This document shows positions 8,582 through 17,358 of a DNA stretch of 42,984 bases, piece by piece (positions within the stretch are counted from its first letter, which is position 1; every line of letters starts with the position of its first letter). Source of the DNA: a virus. A model generated the notes under the pieces. That model saw only the letters and a list, made by a program, of their open reading frames with translations, did no database searches and had not been told where the DNA came from. The translations under genes and the position numbers were made by a program. The stretch lies in IMG/VR virus record IMGVR_UViG_3300036846_000026, positions 1-42,984 of that record. One strand, written 5' to 3'.

Positions 8582-11349
8582 TAACCATACCCCTTAACGT
8601 AGTTGTAGATTCGACCGCCTTGCTGGACGGACTTGCTTAACTCGTCTGCAATTATAGCACGAACGCCTTGTTCTACACCTTTAGGGTCACCACCATTATT
8701 TACGTTAACTGTAATTCCTTCAGCATTAACAACCACACCATCCTGGCCAGTTACGTAACCACCATTAGCGTATCCGCTTGTTGGCGTTGAGCTTGAGCGA
8801 TTTGAGTAACCGCGCATCAGCTTGTAAAGGTTACCAACTCCAATCCTGCTTGTCGCCTCCTTAGTGAAGACGAACTCACCCTTATGTACGGTACCAGCCG
8901 CCTGATACTTTCCACCATCACCAGTATAGCCACCACTAGCAAACCCAACAGAGCTGGCAATTGAACCAAGAGCACCTCCAGCACCACCACCAAAGCTAGA
9001 GATTGTTGCCTCAATGGCGCGAACCAAAAGCAATCTAGTGATAATCTTAGCAATCTCAGAAAGAATGCTTGCTGTAAACTCTTTAAAGCTAGCCTGTCCA
9101 GTTGTAACAAGACTTGTTATCTGGTCTGCTATTCCATTAAACGCCGTAGTTACAAGACTACCTGCAACGTTAGCGTAGTTACTTGCTTCCTCTGTGATGT
9201 TGGCAAAGGCGGAGCGAGCACCAGCTTGCCAGTCTTCTCGTTGCGCCGTTTCTGCATCGTAGAAGGCCTGATAGCTTTGCAGGATTCTTTGGAAATCAGG
9301 AGCATTTACATCACCGCCAGCTGACACCTGATTGGCCTCAAGCTGAGCAATCTGCTGAGCAAACTGACGCTGCCTGTCAGATAATCCAGTCCCAATATTC
9401 AGAGATGCAGTCTGTGCGTTAATCTTCTCCAGAGTTGTGGCGTTCTGGCGAGCAAGATTGTTAACTCGTGTCTGCTCTTGAATCTGGTCACCTAACTCAG
9501 CTTTCTGCTGTGCAAGTGCAAGGATTGTATCCTTCTCTGCAAGAGTACGTTGCTGCGCTCTGGTTAGTGTTCCTGCAGCATTCCTACGCTCAAGTACAAT
9601 AAATCTAGCCTGCTCATCATAAAGCGCTTTCCTTTCTCTGCTTAATTCGCTCGTGACACCAACCTGGCTTCTGAGGGCTTGGAGTTGAGCTTCAAGAGCA
9701 ATAACACCAGACTCGTAAGCCTGAGTCTCATCTCTATATTCTCTTGTTGTTGGCTTCCTAGCTTCTCTTGTGCGGGGGTTGTTAATCCTGTCTTCAGCTT
9801 TTACTGCAGCATCATACTCACGCTGACGTAAGCGAAGGATGTTTTGTGCTGAGCGAATTGCGTCCTGGTCGCCGCCACGCTGAGCTTTCCTTAATTGCTC
9901 CTGGGCATTGTTTAGGTCGCGCTGTGAACTCTTAACGCCATCAAGCGCTAGCTCTTGCTCCTTGATAGCCTGAACTGTCTTCGCATACTGCTGGTTTCCG
10001 TAGATAACAAGGTCATTCGCATCTTTCTGAGTATTGCTTAATAGCTCGTTTACAGCAAGAAGTCTAAACTCAACTCTGTTCTGCAGTGGTCCATTAATTA
10101 AGCCTTGTTGCGCTACTGCGTTATTGTAACCACCAACTGCTGCTACGTTTTCTGTCCACGCTCTGCTAATCTGGTTTGTTTGCTCAAGGTGCGCCTGAAT
10201 AGCTGCGTTAACTTGAGTAAAGTCAGATGAGTCTTTGTAGTTATTTACTGCGGCTGTCGCTTCCTCATAAGTGTAACCAACTTCGATTAACTTAGAGATT
10301 GCAACATCTGCACCATCAGTAGTTGCAACAAAAGACTTTGCGATGTCAGCAGCTGACTTACCTGAGGCATCTGCGATGTCTGCGATTGAGCGAGAAAGTT
10401 GTCTAGCAGACTCATCGGACAATCTAAGCGTCTGGTCGATTGCTTCTCTTGCCTGGCGAATTCCCCTTTCAGCATTGAATGCAGCAAGCGCAGCGGCACC
10501 AAGCCCAGCACCAACAATAGCAAGAACACCAGTCAGAGGATTAAGAGCTGCAAGCAGGAATCTTGCCGTGTTAGCTACACCACCAAAGCTATCCTTAATC
10601 TGGCCACCCTGCTGGATTGCAATCAGCCAAAGTGGAATACCGCCAGCGATTGAAGTACCAATATCTGTAATTTGCGCTGGCAATGTACGTATAGCGTTTC
10701 GATACTGGCCAACTGAGAGGCCTGAGCGACGAATCGCTTCTGACTGGCGACCAAATGCATCAATGTTTCTTTCTGTTGCCTGGGAGATTCTATCAAGATA
10801 AGGGGCAGCCTCAGAAGATACGCCAAGTTGCTGGGCTCGAAGCTTGTTTAACTCATCTCTAGTTAGCTCCGCTGCCTCTGCATGACGCTGTAGTGAGCGC
10901 AGGAAAGTTTCAGCCTGTCGTGACGCTCTCTCTTTCTGCTTTGCTTCCTCGGCTGCTGCTCTACCTTCCTCTGTAAGTAACGATGCACTTCGGCGTAGTG
11001 CATTGTTTTGCGTCTCAAGAACTTCACCAAGTCTAAAGAACTCACGGTCAGGAACAACGCCAGCTTCAAATGCACGGTCAAGCTGCTGAGCTGCCGCCGT
11101 TAGCTTATTTAGCTTGCTAGCTGTTGGGTCGATAATCTGCTGAAGTCTCTGAAACTCAACTCTTTGCTCCTGAACATATCTTGCCGTATCCCTAGCCTGG
11201 TTCTTTGCTACCTGCTCAGCATTAACGAAGGATTGAACTCCTTGTGCAGCCTGTTCATTTGCCCTCTTGAATTGTTCCAATGATTGCGTCGCCGTTTGAA
11301 CCTGGCGTACATCAACCGCTAGTGTAATTCCGGCCACTTCATTTGCCAT
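8581..11349 (-). CDS. H: Tape measure protein
   Basis: A 922-residue protein. The N-terminal 200 residues and residues 450-650 are charged helical, coiled-coil-like segments rich in Gln, Arg and Ala. A hydrophobic Gly/Ala section lies near 255-295 (LLAALNPLTGVLAIVGAG). The C-terminus has ASGGYTGDGG..GTVHKGEFVFTKEA, a motif seen at the end of lambda gpH-type proteins. The length sets the tail at about lambda size if 1.5 Angstrom per residue holds. It follows the G/T chaperone genes and a terminator-like hairpin at 11365-11385, and has a GGAGG ribosome site. Confidence 0.93.
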   Translation of the reverse strand: MANEVAGITLAVDVRQVQTATQSLEQFKRANEQAAQGVQSFVNAEQVAKNQARDTARYVQEQRVEFQRLQQIIDPTASKLNKLTAAAQQLDRAFEAGVVPDREFFRLGEVLETQNNALRRSASLLTEEGRAAAEEAKQKERASRQAETFLRSLQRHAEAAELTRDELNKLRAQQLGVSSEAAPYLDRISQATERNIDAFGRQSEAIRRSGLSVGQYRNAIRTLPAQITDIGTSIAGGIPLWLIAIQQGGQIKDSFGGVANTARFLLAALNPLTGVLAIVGAGLGAAALAAFNAERGIRQAREAIDQTLRLSDESARQLSRSIADIADASGKSAADIAKSFVATTDGADVAISKLIEVGYTYEEATAAVNNYKDSSDFTQVNAAIQAHLEQTNQISRAWTENVAAVGGYNNAVAQQGLINGPLQNRVEFRLLAVNELLSNTQKDANDLVIYGNQQYAKTVQAIKEQELALDGVKSSQRDLNNAQEQLRKAQRGGDQDAIRSAQNILRLRQREYDAAVKAEDRINNPRTREARKPTTREYRDETQAYESGVIALEAQLQALRSQVGVTSELSRERKALYDEQARFIVLERRNAAGTLTRAQQRTLAEKDTILALAQQKAELGDQIQEQTRVNNLARQNATTLEKINAQTASLNIGTGLSDRQRQFAQQIAQLEANQVSAGGDVNAPDFQRILQSYQAFYDAETAQREDWQAGARSAFANITEEASNYANVAGSLVTTAFNGIADQITSLVTTGQASFKEFTASILSEIAKIITRLLLVRAIEATISSFGGGAGGALGSIASSVGFASGGYTGDGGKYQAAGTVHKGEFVFTKEATSRIGVGNLYKLMRGYSNRSSSTPTSGYANGGYVTGQDGVVVNAEGITVNVNNGGDPKGVEQGVRAIIADELSKSVQQGGRIYNYVKGYG

Positions 11350-11364
11350 TGAATTGCCTCCAAT

Positions 11365-11385
11365 AAAAAACCTCCCGAAGGAGGT
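11365..11385 (-). terminator. Intrinsic-terminator-like hairpin upstream of the tape measure gene
   Basis: On the minus strand ACCTCC-TTCG-GGAGGT is followed by TTTTTATT. It ends only about 16 bases upstream of the tape measure start codon. Confidence 0.8.
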
Positions 11386-12016
11386 TATTTGTTTGCACGA
11401 TGCATCATCTTTAAGGCTGCAGCCTCAAGTACACGCAAGTCATTAAATACCAACTCTCTGTCATCTATTTTATATAGTTCCATGAGAAATGGTAGTGATG
11501 AATAATCTAATCCTGTTGCGCCGTTCATTCCAGACCTCCATTGAGTGCTCATTGCAAAGTAAACGTCCAAGGCCTGGTCCATCTCTTCATCAACATGAAT
11601 CTCTTCTGGTGGTTCATCCTCATAGTCTGAGCGCCTCATGCCGATTGCTTCTAGTTCAGCATCTGAGGGCTCAGCTTGATATTGTAACTGGACGACGCGC
11701 TTTAGTTTTTTGTTCGCTGACCTGCGAGTGCCTTCATGTACTCATTTGTAAGGCTTAGCACTGAGCTAGGGAACAAACCACAAAGTTCTTCAATATTTTC
11801 ATCATTAAACTCCTCTTCAAGGTCCCATGCTACGCAAAGTTCCTTAATAAACTCAGCTTCAGACATACTATCGCGCTGAAGGATTTCCTGAATGTCTTTG
11901 CTCTTGCGATGCTTAGCAGTGAATGTGATTGTGGCTTTCTCGCCGTTAATCATTACAAATTCAATTGGTAACTTAAAGTCAGGCAGAGCGCCCAATACTA
12001 ATTTAAACTTCGCCAT
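11385..12016 (-). CDS. Tail assembly chaperone G-T, made by -1 frameshift
   Basis: The -1 product of the gene at 11702-12016. Reading shifts at the A AAA AAC site (11705-11711) just before the TAA of G and continues through an open frame to 11385. The linker reads LKRVVQLQYQAEPSDAELEAI and is followed by the T domain. That domain, from MRRSDYEDEPPEE, contains the MSTQWRSGMNGATGLDYSSL pattern typical of DUF1799/gpT-like domains. The minor fusion product binds the tail tube protein and tape measure during assembly in lambda. The ATG within the T frame (11637-11639) has no good ribosome site, which also favours the fusion. Confidence 0.82.
11702..12016 (-). CDS. G: Tail assembly chaperone G (main, non-shifted product)
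   Basis: A 104-residue protein, MAKFKLVLGALPDFKLPIEF, ending AGQRTKN. It sits between the tail tube and tape measure genes, as expected for lambda gpG. It is acidic in its second half (DLEEEFNDENIEEL). Translation normally ends at TAA 11702-11704; some ribosomes slip at the preceding A AAA AAC. It is a chaperone used only during tail building. Confidence 0.85.
   Translation of the reverse strand: MAKFKLVLGALPDFKLPIEFVMINGEKATITFTAKHRKSKDIQEILQRDSMSEAEFIKELCVAWDLEEEFNDENIEELCGLFPSSVLSLTNEYMKALAGQRTKN
11705..11711 (-). promoter_or_regulatory. Programmed -1 ribosomal frameshift site (A AAA AAC)
   Basis: The zero frame reads ACA AAA AAC TAA. The heptamer A AAA AAC is a canonical slippery site placed directly before the stop, and the -1 frame is open across it into the T domain. 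Confidence 0.85.
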
Positions 12017-12066
12017 GTCTTATCCTCTATATGTTTACTGTCATTGTTGGATTTCATTATACACAC

Positions 12067-12094
12067 AAAAGAAAAGCCCCTCAAGCGAGGGGCT
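12067..12094 (-). terminator. Terminator-like hairpin after the major tail protein
   Basis: On the minus strand AGCCCCTC-GCTT-GAGGGGCT is followed by TTTCTTTT. It separates the highly expressed tail tube gene from the low-level chaperone genes. Confidence 0.85.
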
Positions 12095-12099
12095 AAGTT

Positions 12100-12759
12100 T
12101 TACGCATTAACTACAGCAGACAGGAAGCTGTAACGACCACGGACTGTAATAACTACAGACAAGGTCTCAACTTCGTTTACTGCAACCTGCGGTGTTTCGT
12201 TGAATGCCAGGGTGCCAGTCCAGAGGCGCATTTCCTGAGCGCGTGGAACGTAAGCACGAACAGCAATCAGCTCACCACTTTCATCCAACTGACGAAGAAT
12301 CGGATAAACCGGGTTCGTGTAGTCATGGGCAAATGTGTAGGTAGTGGATACTGCAGACTTATAAGTAGGGATAGTCTGCTCACGGTCATCGCTTAAGCAC
12401 TGAAAGGTAATGCTCTGCTGCTCGCCACCATCAGTGGAAACGTCAGTAACACACGGCAGCTCGAACCAAGACAGAATTTTGTGAACAACTGCGTTACCTG
12501 GTGCTGGGAATGATGTTGTGGAAGTGGTATCGATACCTTCTACAGTTACTGCGCTGCCAGATACAGCAACAACACGAAGCTGCTTCTCTGCCAGGCGAGA
12601 CCAGTTAGAAGAAGTGACGATAATGTAATCACCAACAACCAGGCCAGAATCGGCGATAGTCATTACTGGACGCGCTGCGTTAGATACAGCCGTTACGGTA
12701 AGCTCAGGACCGCGAGAACCTTCAACAAAAATCTGAGTGCCATTCGATAAATGGGCCAT
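12100..12759 (-). CDS. Major tail (tube) protein
   Basis: A 219-residue, Ser/Thr/Val-rich protein, MAHLSNGTQIFVEG, between a tail terminator-like gene and the chaperone genes. That is the position of lambda V. An AAGGAG ribosome site stands just upstream and a strong terminator-like hairpin follows. The N-terminal half contains a beta-rich domain (VGDYIIVTSSNW..RLAEKQLRVVAV), and the C-terminal part (QEMRLWTGTLAFNETP) matches tube-type proteins. It stacks into the hexameric rings of the non-contractile tail. Confidence 0.85.
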   Translation of the reverse strand: MAHLSNGTQIFVEGSRGPELTVTAVSNAARPVMTIADSGLVVGDYIIVTSSNWSRLAEKQLRVVAVSGSAVTVEGIDTTSTTSFPAPGNAVVHKILSWFELPCVTDVSTDGGEQQSITFQCLSDDREQTIPTYKSAVSTTYTFAHDYTNPVYPILRQLDESGELIAVRAYVPRAQEMRLWTGTLAFNETPQVAVNEVETLSVVITVRGRYSFLSAVVNA

Positions 12760-12770
12760 TAAAAATCTCC

Positions 12771-13169
12771 TTAATCAATACGTACGTAGAATCTTACAGG
12801 AATAAACCAACCGGATTGGGATTTCACTACGGGGTTAACAATTCCTCCCTCGTAAATGTAGCCGCTGTCAAGTATTGTACCATCAACGAATGATTGTGCC
12901 AATGAGCTTGCAACCTGGCGAGGTCTGTCAACACCAATACCTGGCGAGAAGTGGACACCAACTTGAACCATGCCAACATATCTACGGCAGGTCCTTTGAA
13001 GAGACCATGTCACTGTCTCTACCTCAGTGTAATCAAACTTCAACCACATTGACCCATCAGCAGGTGGTGTGAATGCAACGTTCTCGCAGGCAACTGGAAG
13101 TGGTGTTGATAATCCTCTCGCAACTCTTGCTACTAAAGCACGTGCGGCAATACTTAATTCATAATGCAT
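12771..13169 (-). CDS. Tail terminator / minor tail protein (DUF4128-like)
   Basis: A 132-residue protein, MHYELSIAARALVARV, located immediately upstream of the tube gene, the lambda U position. The pattern AFTPPADGSMWLKF..GMVQVGVHFSPGIG matches the U-like / DUF4128 family, which caps the tail tube and joins it to the head. Its start overlaps the last base of the previous stop. A ribosome site for the next gene follows at the end. Confidence 0.8.
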   Translation of the reverse strand: MHYELSIAARALVARVARGLSTPLPVACENVAFTPPADGSMWLKFDYTEVETVTWSLQRTCRRYVGMVQVGVHFSPGIGVDRPRQVASSLAQSFVDGTILDSGYIYEGGIVNPVVKSQSGWFIPVRFYVRID

Positions 13170-13597
13170 TATCTTACCTCACTCAATGCTTTCTGGAAGT
13201 AACTGCCAAGTCTGCGGCTTACAATCCCAAGAACACCTGCTGGCGCTTGTTGAGATGAGCCGTACTCAAGGTTCTGCGCATAGGTCAGTCTGTTTGTAAG
13301 GTAAATAACTGAGGTGCTTGTACTATGAGCTGCTGCATACGCTTGTCGGCGAATTGATGTACGAGTCTCATTACCATCCTTATCATAAACAGCAAGGCTC
13401 TGTGCCGCCGGAGCGTTTGCTGTTACCTGCCAGTTACCACGAAATCTGCCTGTATCAACAGGCGATAGTCTCACGGCATCGTCACCAGCCTGCGTAATGA
13501 CGCTTGTAATAATATCAACCTGCTTCTCTTTTGCCTCTTCAATCCAGGCTGTGATAGAGCCACTGAATCTTACCAGGTCGTTATTTAAACTAGCCAT
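13169..13597 (-). CDS. HK97 gp10-like head-tail connector
   Basis: A 142-residue protein starting MASLNNDLVRF. The longer in-frame start at 13633 lies in the preceding gene and lacks support, while GGAGGG stands ten bases before 13597. It contains AVRLSPVDTGRFRGNWQVT, the signature of the HK97 gp10 family, and later TYAQNLEYGSS. Members are small neck or tail-completion proteins. Its start lies within the end of the upstream gene (ATGGCTAG), which suggests translational coupling. Confidence 0.88.
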   Translation of the reverse strand: MASLNNDLVRFSGSITAWIEEAKEKQVDIITSVITQAGDDAVRLSPVDTGRFRGNWQVTANAPAAQSLAVYDKDGNETRTSIRRQAYAAAHSTSTSVIYLTNRLTYAQNLEYGSSQQAPAGVLGIVSRRLGSYFQKALSEVR

Positions 13598-13961
13598 AAA
13601 GCGCAACCCTCCGCAGAATTGGTCGATAAGCAATCACTGTGCCGGTCGGCTTAACTGGGCGCGGGTCAACTACAGTATACTTCTCTCCATCTATTGTAAT
13701 CTTGTATCCGAACTCAATTACTACGTCCGCAGTGAAGATACCTCTCTTATCTCCAAACTTAATATACTCACCATCAATATCTCGGCGATTGATATCGCGA
13801 ACTAATCCCTTAATCTGAACGTTCCCTGTAGGGTAGTAAACCTCCTGGCCATTAATAATACTTACACCACCAGAAGAGTTCTCCATTGTGAAGACACCTT
13901 GAGAATCAGATGAGATGTTGATGCCTTCGGTTATTAAAGCCCTGACAGCTCCAAAGTTCAT
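13590..13961 (-). CDS. Putative head closure (stopper) protein
   Basis: A 123-residue protein starting MNFGAVRALI, with AGGAGG nine bases upstream. It contains KRGIFTADVVIEFGYKITIDGEKYTVVDPRPVKP, a beta-rich pattern seen in phage neck proteins. It sits between a DUF4054 adaptor and a gp10-like protein, where head closure proteins are found. It overlaps both neighbours (ATGA upstream, ATGGCTAG downstream). The specific role comes from position more than from sequence. Confidence 0.68.
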   Translation of the reverse strand: MNFGAVRALITEGINISSDSQGVFTMENSSGGVSIINGQEVYYPTGNVQIKGLVRDINRRDIDGEYIKFGDKRGIFTADVVIEFGYKITIDGEKYTVVDPRPVKPTGTVIAYRPILRRVALYG

Positions 13962-14353
13962 CGGCAGCAACCTCCTGAATGGCGGGATGTAATTAAACCA
14001 AACCCACCACCTTTCTTACGTAGAAGCTTAGAGTAAAGCTTACCCCATGGTGTTGTGCTAAGGTTGCTTGAGTTGGCGCTGGCATTTGCGTAGGTGATAG
14101 AGAATTCACCGCTGAGGGAGTAACTGGCAACTTGCTTGCTATAATCTGCAATATCGTTAGTCTGCTTGAAGGCACCATCAGCGAACATAATGTGCAAAGC
14201 ATAAAGAGCAACCGCAGTGTTATAACTATCACCAAACTTTCCATCACAGACGAAGAGCTTTGCCATATCAACCCAAGGCTGCAACTGCGCATCTGGCACA
14301 TTCACCAGGCCAGGTACGTATTGACGCATGATGGCGTAAATTTGTTCGTTCAT
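13958..14353 (-). CDS. Head-tail adaptor (DUF4054-like)
   Basis: A 131-residue protein starting MNEQIYAIMRQYVPG; GGAG stands just upstream of the ATG. The body reads VPDAQLQPWVDMAKLFVCDGKFG..YNTAVALYALHIM, and it ends PWGKLYSKLLRKKGG..SGGCCR. Both are characteristic of the DUF4054 / gp6-like adaptor family, including the odd Cys-Cys-Arg end. It binds below the portal. It follows the small gene at 14396 across a terminator-like hairpin. Confidence 0.85.
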   Translation of the reverse strand: MNEQIYAIMRQYVPGLVNVPDAQLQPWVDMAKLFVCDGKFGDSYNTAVALYALHIMFADGAFKQTNDIADYSKQVASYSLSGEFSITYANASANSSNLSTTPWGKLYSKLLRKKGGGFGLITSRHSGGCCR

Positions 14354-14368
14354 ATCTGCTCCATACAA

Positions 14369-14392
14369 TAAAGGACGCCGAAGCGCCCTTTG
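14369..14392 (-). terminator. Terminator-like hairpin upstream of the adaptor gene
   Basis: On the minus strand AAGGGCGC-TTCG-GCGTCCTT, with one mismatch, is followed by TATTG. The U-run is weak, so it may be a leaky terminator or a transcript stabiliser. Confidence 0.55.
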
Positions 14393-14395
14393 TGG

Positions 14396-14638
14396 TTATT
14401 TGAACTCGCCACCGTCTTCGGCTTCAGCGATTGATTTCTTAACTTTCTTTTTCTTAGAGTTAATCTCTTCAGCAATTTCTTTAGTTGCGGAGCGGTCATC
14501 TTCAATCTCAAGGTCACCCTCTGCAATCTGACGCTTCTCGAAATCACCGATTTCATCTTTCTCGTAAGACTGACCAGGGAATACCATCTCGCCGTCAGCA
14601 GTAAAGATAGTGTGATTGCCAATATTTAAGAACTTCAT
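14396..14638 (-). CDS. Small acidic structural-region protein (80 aa)
   Basis: An 80-residue protein, MKFLNIGNHTIFTADGEMVFPG. The first 35 residues look like a small beta domain, and a highly charged Lys/Glu-rich tail follows (NSKKKKVKKSIAEAED). It is flanked by terminator-like hairpins and sits between the major capsid and adaptor genes. Small proteins here often act as head-completion or capsid-associated factors, but I do not recognise this one. GGAGACAA upstream is a good ribosome site. Confidence 0.7.
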   Translation of the reverse strand: MKFLNIGNHTIFTADGEMVFPGQSYEKDEIGDFEKRQIAEGDLEIEDDRSATKEIAEEINSKKKKVKKSIAEAEDGGEFK

Positions 14639-14692
14639 TGTTGTCTCCTTTGTTTCTCGATTTTGTGATTATAACCTTAACCAGCTTCATAA

Positions 14693-14718
14693 ACAATAAT
14701 AGCGCCCTTAGGCGCTAT
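14693..14718 (-). terminator. Hairpin after the major capsid gene
   Basis: ATAGCGCC-CTTA-GGCGCTAT forms a perfect 8-bp stem followed on the minus strand by TATTGTTT. Almost the same stem recurs at 33425-33444. Confidence 0.65.
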
Positions 14719-14735
14719 GTTTTATTGCTTTCTTC

Positions 14736-15683
14736 TTAAGCCAGAGTGATGCCGCGCATTACGGAAACAGTCATCGGACGGTAGATTACCAGACCAGTAG
14801 TCTTAGAGGTAACAGGGATTTTAAAATGAAGGTCCTTAGGCTGCGCTGGAAGAGCGTTAACAGCTTCGGTAACTTCGATGCTCAGGTTCAGCGGGTCAAA
14901 CTCAAATGCGATTGCTGCCTTGCCGCCTGCACCATCGTAGTTGTCCAGAGAGTTCAGATAAATCAGCTGTACGCCCTGATTGTTCTGCTGGAAAAGCTGC
15001 TGATAGCTAATGCCAGTCTGCGGAACCAGAGTCTGCATCAGGCGACGAACAGATGCCGGAAGCATAATGCGGTTAGCCATGTGAACACCACGAGTAGCCA
15101 GATCAATAGAGTCAACCAGGCGGTTAATCGCAGCACTTGCATCTTCAGCAGTAGACCATGCGGCGCCAGGTTCAACGCTGTTGGTGTTCGGTGCGGTAAA
15201 GATGCTGTTAATGCCGTGGGCCGGGCTACCACGCCAAACCAGTTCGTCAACCTTGTTACGGTGAGCTTCGAAAGCCAAAGTCTGTTTACGAGTAGACAGG
15301 TTGGAGTTCAGTGCTGCACCAGCTTTGATTTCGTCGATAGAAATCAGGAATGCGTTACCCATACGGAATACTCGGCCAGTCTGCTCAGTTGCCAGTGCAT
15401 CAATCAGCGGCAGGTCATTAGCGTAATCAGTAATAATCTGCGCCAGGCCAACACCGTCAAAAGAAGGATAGCTGAAGTACTTAGCGTAATCAGGAATCTC
15501 GTTCGTGACAGGGAACAGGCTCAGTGCGTTGTTCGGTGGAACTTCTGATTCGTAAGCGCGATTGAGAGCAGCGGTAAGTTGGCGAGTGGTCCATACGCCA
15601 GCCGCATCAGCTTTATCAACACCCATCTTGCGCAGATGGTTAGTAATTTCAGCCTGCTCAACAGCGTCTAATTTCATAGTCAT
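14736..15683 (-). CDS. Major capsid protein (DUF2184-like, HK97 fold)
   Basis: A 315-residue protein, MTMKLDAVEQAEITNHLRK. The order PNNALSLFPVTNEIPDYAKYF, then EAHRNKVDELVWRGSPAHGINS, then RIMLPASVRRLMQ, and the end MTVSVMRGITLA match the DUF2184 family of major capsid proteins. The coding strand uses few rare codons, as expected for the most abundant virion protein. It is preceded by an AAAGGATGG ribosome site and followed by a stable hairpin. No cleaved N-terminal scaffold is visible; the scaffold appears to be part of the upstream protease gene. Confidence 0.88.
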   Translation of the reverse strand: MTMKLDAVEQAEITNHLRKMGVDKADAAGVWTTRQLTAALNRAYESEVPPNNALSLFPVTNEIPDYAKYFSYPSFDGVGLAQIITDYANDLPLIDALATEQTGRVFRMGNAFLISIDEIKAGAALNSNLSTRKQTLAFEAHRNKVDELVWRGSPAHGINSIFTAPNTNSVEPGAAWSTAEDASAAINRLVDSIDLATRGVHMANRIMLPASVRRLMQTLVPQTGISYQQLFQQNNQGVQLIYLNSLDNYDGAGGKAAIAFEFDPLNLSIEVTEAVNALPAQPKDLHFKIPVTSKTTGLVIYRPMTVSVMRGITLA

Positions 15684-15776
15684 TCTTTAGTCCATCCTTT
15701 TAGTTAATAGGTTACGGAGTCATTATACACTAGATTTGATAGGCGGCAACTATTAGCCCATCCTTGGGCTTAAGTT

Positions 15777-17294
15777 TTACACTGCCGTTGTAAATGTTTC
15801 TGCTTTAATTACATATCTTACCGCAGTTGGTGCCAGTGCTGCCTGCCCAGCAATGTAGCAGCTAAATACGTGAAGCACGTTGTCAGTCACATTGTATGCG
15901 TGAACCGTAAATTCTCTTGGCGTAAGGATTCCATAGCCAGTTGTAATTTGACTCATCATATTGACAGCTATAGTTGACTGCTCAACAGACCTCCTCTCAT
16001 ATACAGATGTCCCAGCATTGAAGAACTCATGATGGCCATTTGCAACAATAGGTGCAGTTCCGTAATTACCAATAGAGATAAGAGCAGCGTTAGCACTAGT
16101 CGTGTTAATGATCAGCCTAAGCTTCTGGTTTGCGCCTGGCGGTGGGAACTGATGACCACTACCAATTGCGTTAAGGAAGCCAGTGTAATATATAACATTC
16201 TGAGCCGCACCCCTAGGGCCCTGAATGCCTTGAACACCCTGTGGACCTGTAGCTCCAGCAACACCTTGAGGACCAGCAGGGCCTTGAGGACCTACAGCGC
16301 CAGTTGCGCCAGTATCTCCCTTGTCACCTTTAAGACCTTGAGGTCCAGTTAGGCCTTGAGCACCAGTTGCGCCATCATTACCAGTTAATCCACGCAAACC
16401 TTGCGCACCCTGCTGACCTTGAATGCCTTGCGGGCCTTGGGCTCCATCATCACCTTTCGGACCCTGAGCTCCCTGAGGACCGGTAGGACCAGTAGCTCCG
16501 GTTGGACCCTGCGGACCAGTCGCACCCTCAGCTGCAAGAAGAGCCCAGTTAGCAGAGTTATCAGGCTGCTCGTTAGTGTTTTGATTTAGAGCAAAGTACG
16601 TAGAGCCATTGTACGCAACCGCGTCGTTAGGCAAGTAAGTCTGAACAGTACCCCAGCCGCCACGGAATGTTAATCCAGTAGCACCCGCCGGACCAACAGG
16701 ACCCTGAGAACCAGTAGCACCTTGCGGGCCTACGGGACCTGCTGGACCTTGCTCGCCACGCTCACCTTGAGGACCAGTGTTACCGCGGGCACCCTGTGGA
16801 CCTTGCGGGCCAACATCACCTTGTGGACCAGTTAAACCGGCTTCACCTGCCGGACCTTGTTGACCATTCAGACCATCACGCCCAGGCTCACCTTGCGGAC
16901 CTTGTGGGCCAGTGAATCCTCTCTCACCCTGAATACCTTGGGGACCCTGAGGTCCAACAGCACCAGTGCCATTACCTGCCAATTGCTGACCACGAACAAG
17001 TGCGGCGATATACTGTGGGCCGTAGCTGTCAATGTGGCCCATTACTGCCCATTGATTATCATCAGCAATGATTGCGTTTACCAGCTGAGTTAGTTTCTGT
17101 CTTGATGGTGCGTTTACTGCCTGGAAGTCATAAATCTGTGAGTCAATATTAGTGCCCATTGAGATTGCTACAGTCTGAGGTCCATCCACAGAGATGTTAC
17201 CTACTGGCTGATAGCCTTGTTGAATCATGGCATTAACTTTAGTGTTTAGTTCCCACGTGCTGTATGCGGTAACCTGAATGTACTGAACGGCCAT
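15777..17294 (-). CDS. Collagen-like head or virion fibre with CBM-like module
   Basis: A 505-residue protein with distinct parts. Residues 1-110 form a globular N-terminal domain (QYIQVTAYSTWELNTKVNAMI, DUF1737-like in feel) that probably anchors it. Gly-X-Y repeats run from about 112 to 200 (GPQGPQGIQGERG). A module of about 50 residues follows (FRGGWGTVQTYLPNDAVAYN..STYFALNQNTNEQP), resembling a chitin/carbohydrate-binding CBM5/12 fold. A second Gly-X-Y block runs to about 365. The C-terminal 140 residues form a globular head. It has a very strong GGAGG ribosome site and lies beside the capsid gene, so it is likely a capsid-surface fibre. Confidence 0.83.
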   Translation of the reverse strand: MAVQYIQVTAYSTWELNTKVNAMIQQGYQPVGNISVDGPQTVAISMGTNIDSQIYDFQAVNAPSRQKLTQLVNAIIADDNQWAVMGHIDSYGPQYIAALVRGQQLAGNGTGAVGPQGPQGIQGERGFTGPQGPQGEPGRDGLNGQQGPAGEAGLTGPQGDVGPQGPQGARGNTGPQGERGEQGPAGPVGPQGATGSQGPVGPAGATGLTFRGGWGTVQTYLPNDAVAYNGSTYFALNQNTNEQPDNSANWALLAAEGATGPQGPTGATGPTGPQGAQGPKGDDGAQGPQGIQGQQGAQGLRGLTGNDGATGAQGLTGPQGLKGDKGDTGATGAVGPQGPAGPQGVAGATGPQGVQGIQGPRGAAQNVIYYTGFLNAIGSGHQFPPPGANQKLRLIINTTSANAALISIGNYGTAPIVANGHHEFFNAGTSVYERRSVEQSTIAVNMMSQITTGYGILTPREFTVHAYNVTDNVLHVFSCYIAGQAALAPTAVRYVIKAETFTTAV

Positions 17295-17330
17295 TTAATA
17301 CCTCCTCTTTTTAGGTGGATTCATGATAAC

Positions 17331-17351
17331 AAAAAACCCGCCGAAGCGGGC
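17331..17351 (-). terminator. Terminator-like hairpin between the SGNH hydrolase and collagen-like genes
   Basis: On the minus strand GCCCGC-TTCG-GCGGGT is followed by TTTTTG. Confidence 0.85.
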
Positions 17352-17358
17352 TTAATTT

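Noticed and set aside
11385-11639. T-domain reading frame as an independent gene
   Set aside because: The frame is open back to the slippery site and lacks a ribosome site at its ATG; a -1 fusion with G explains it better.
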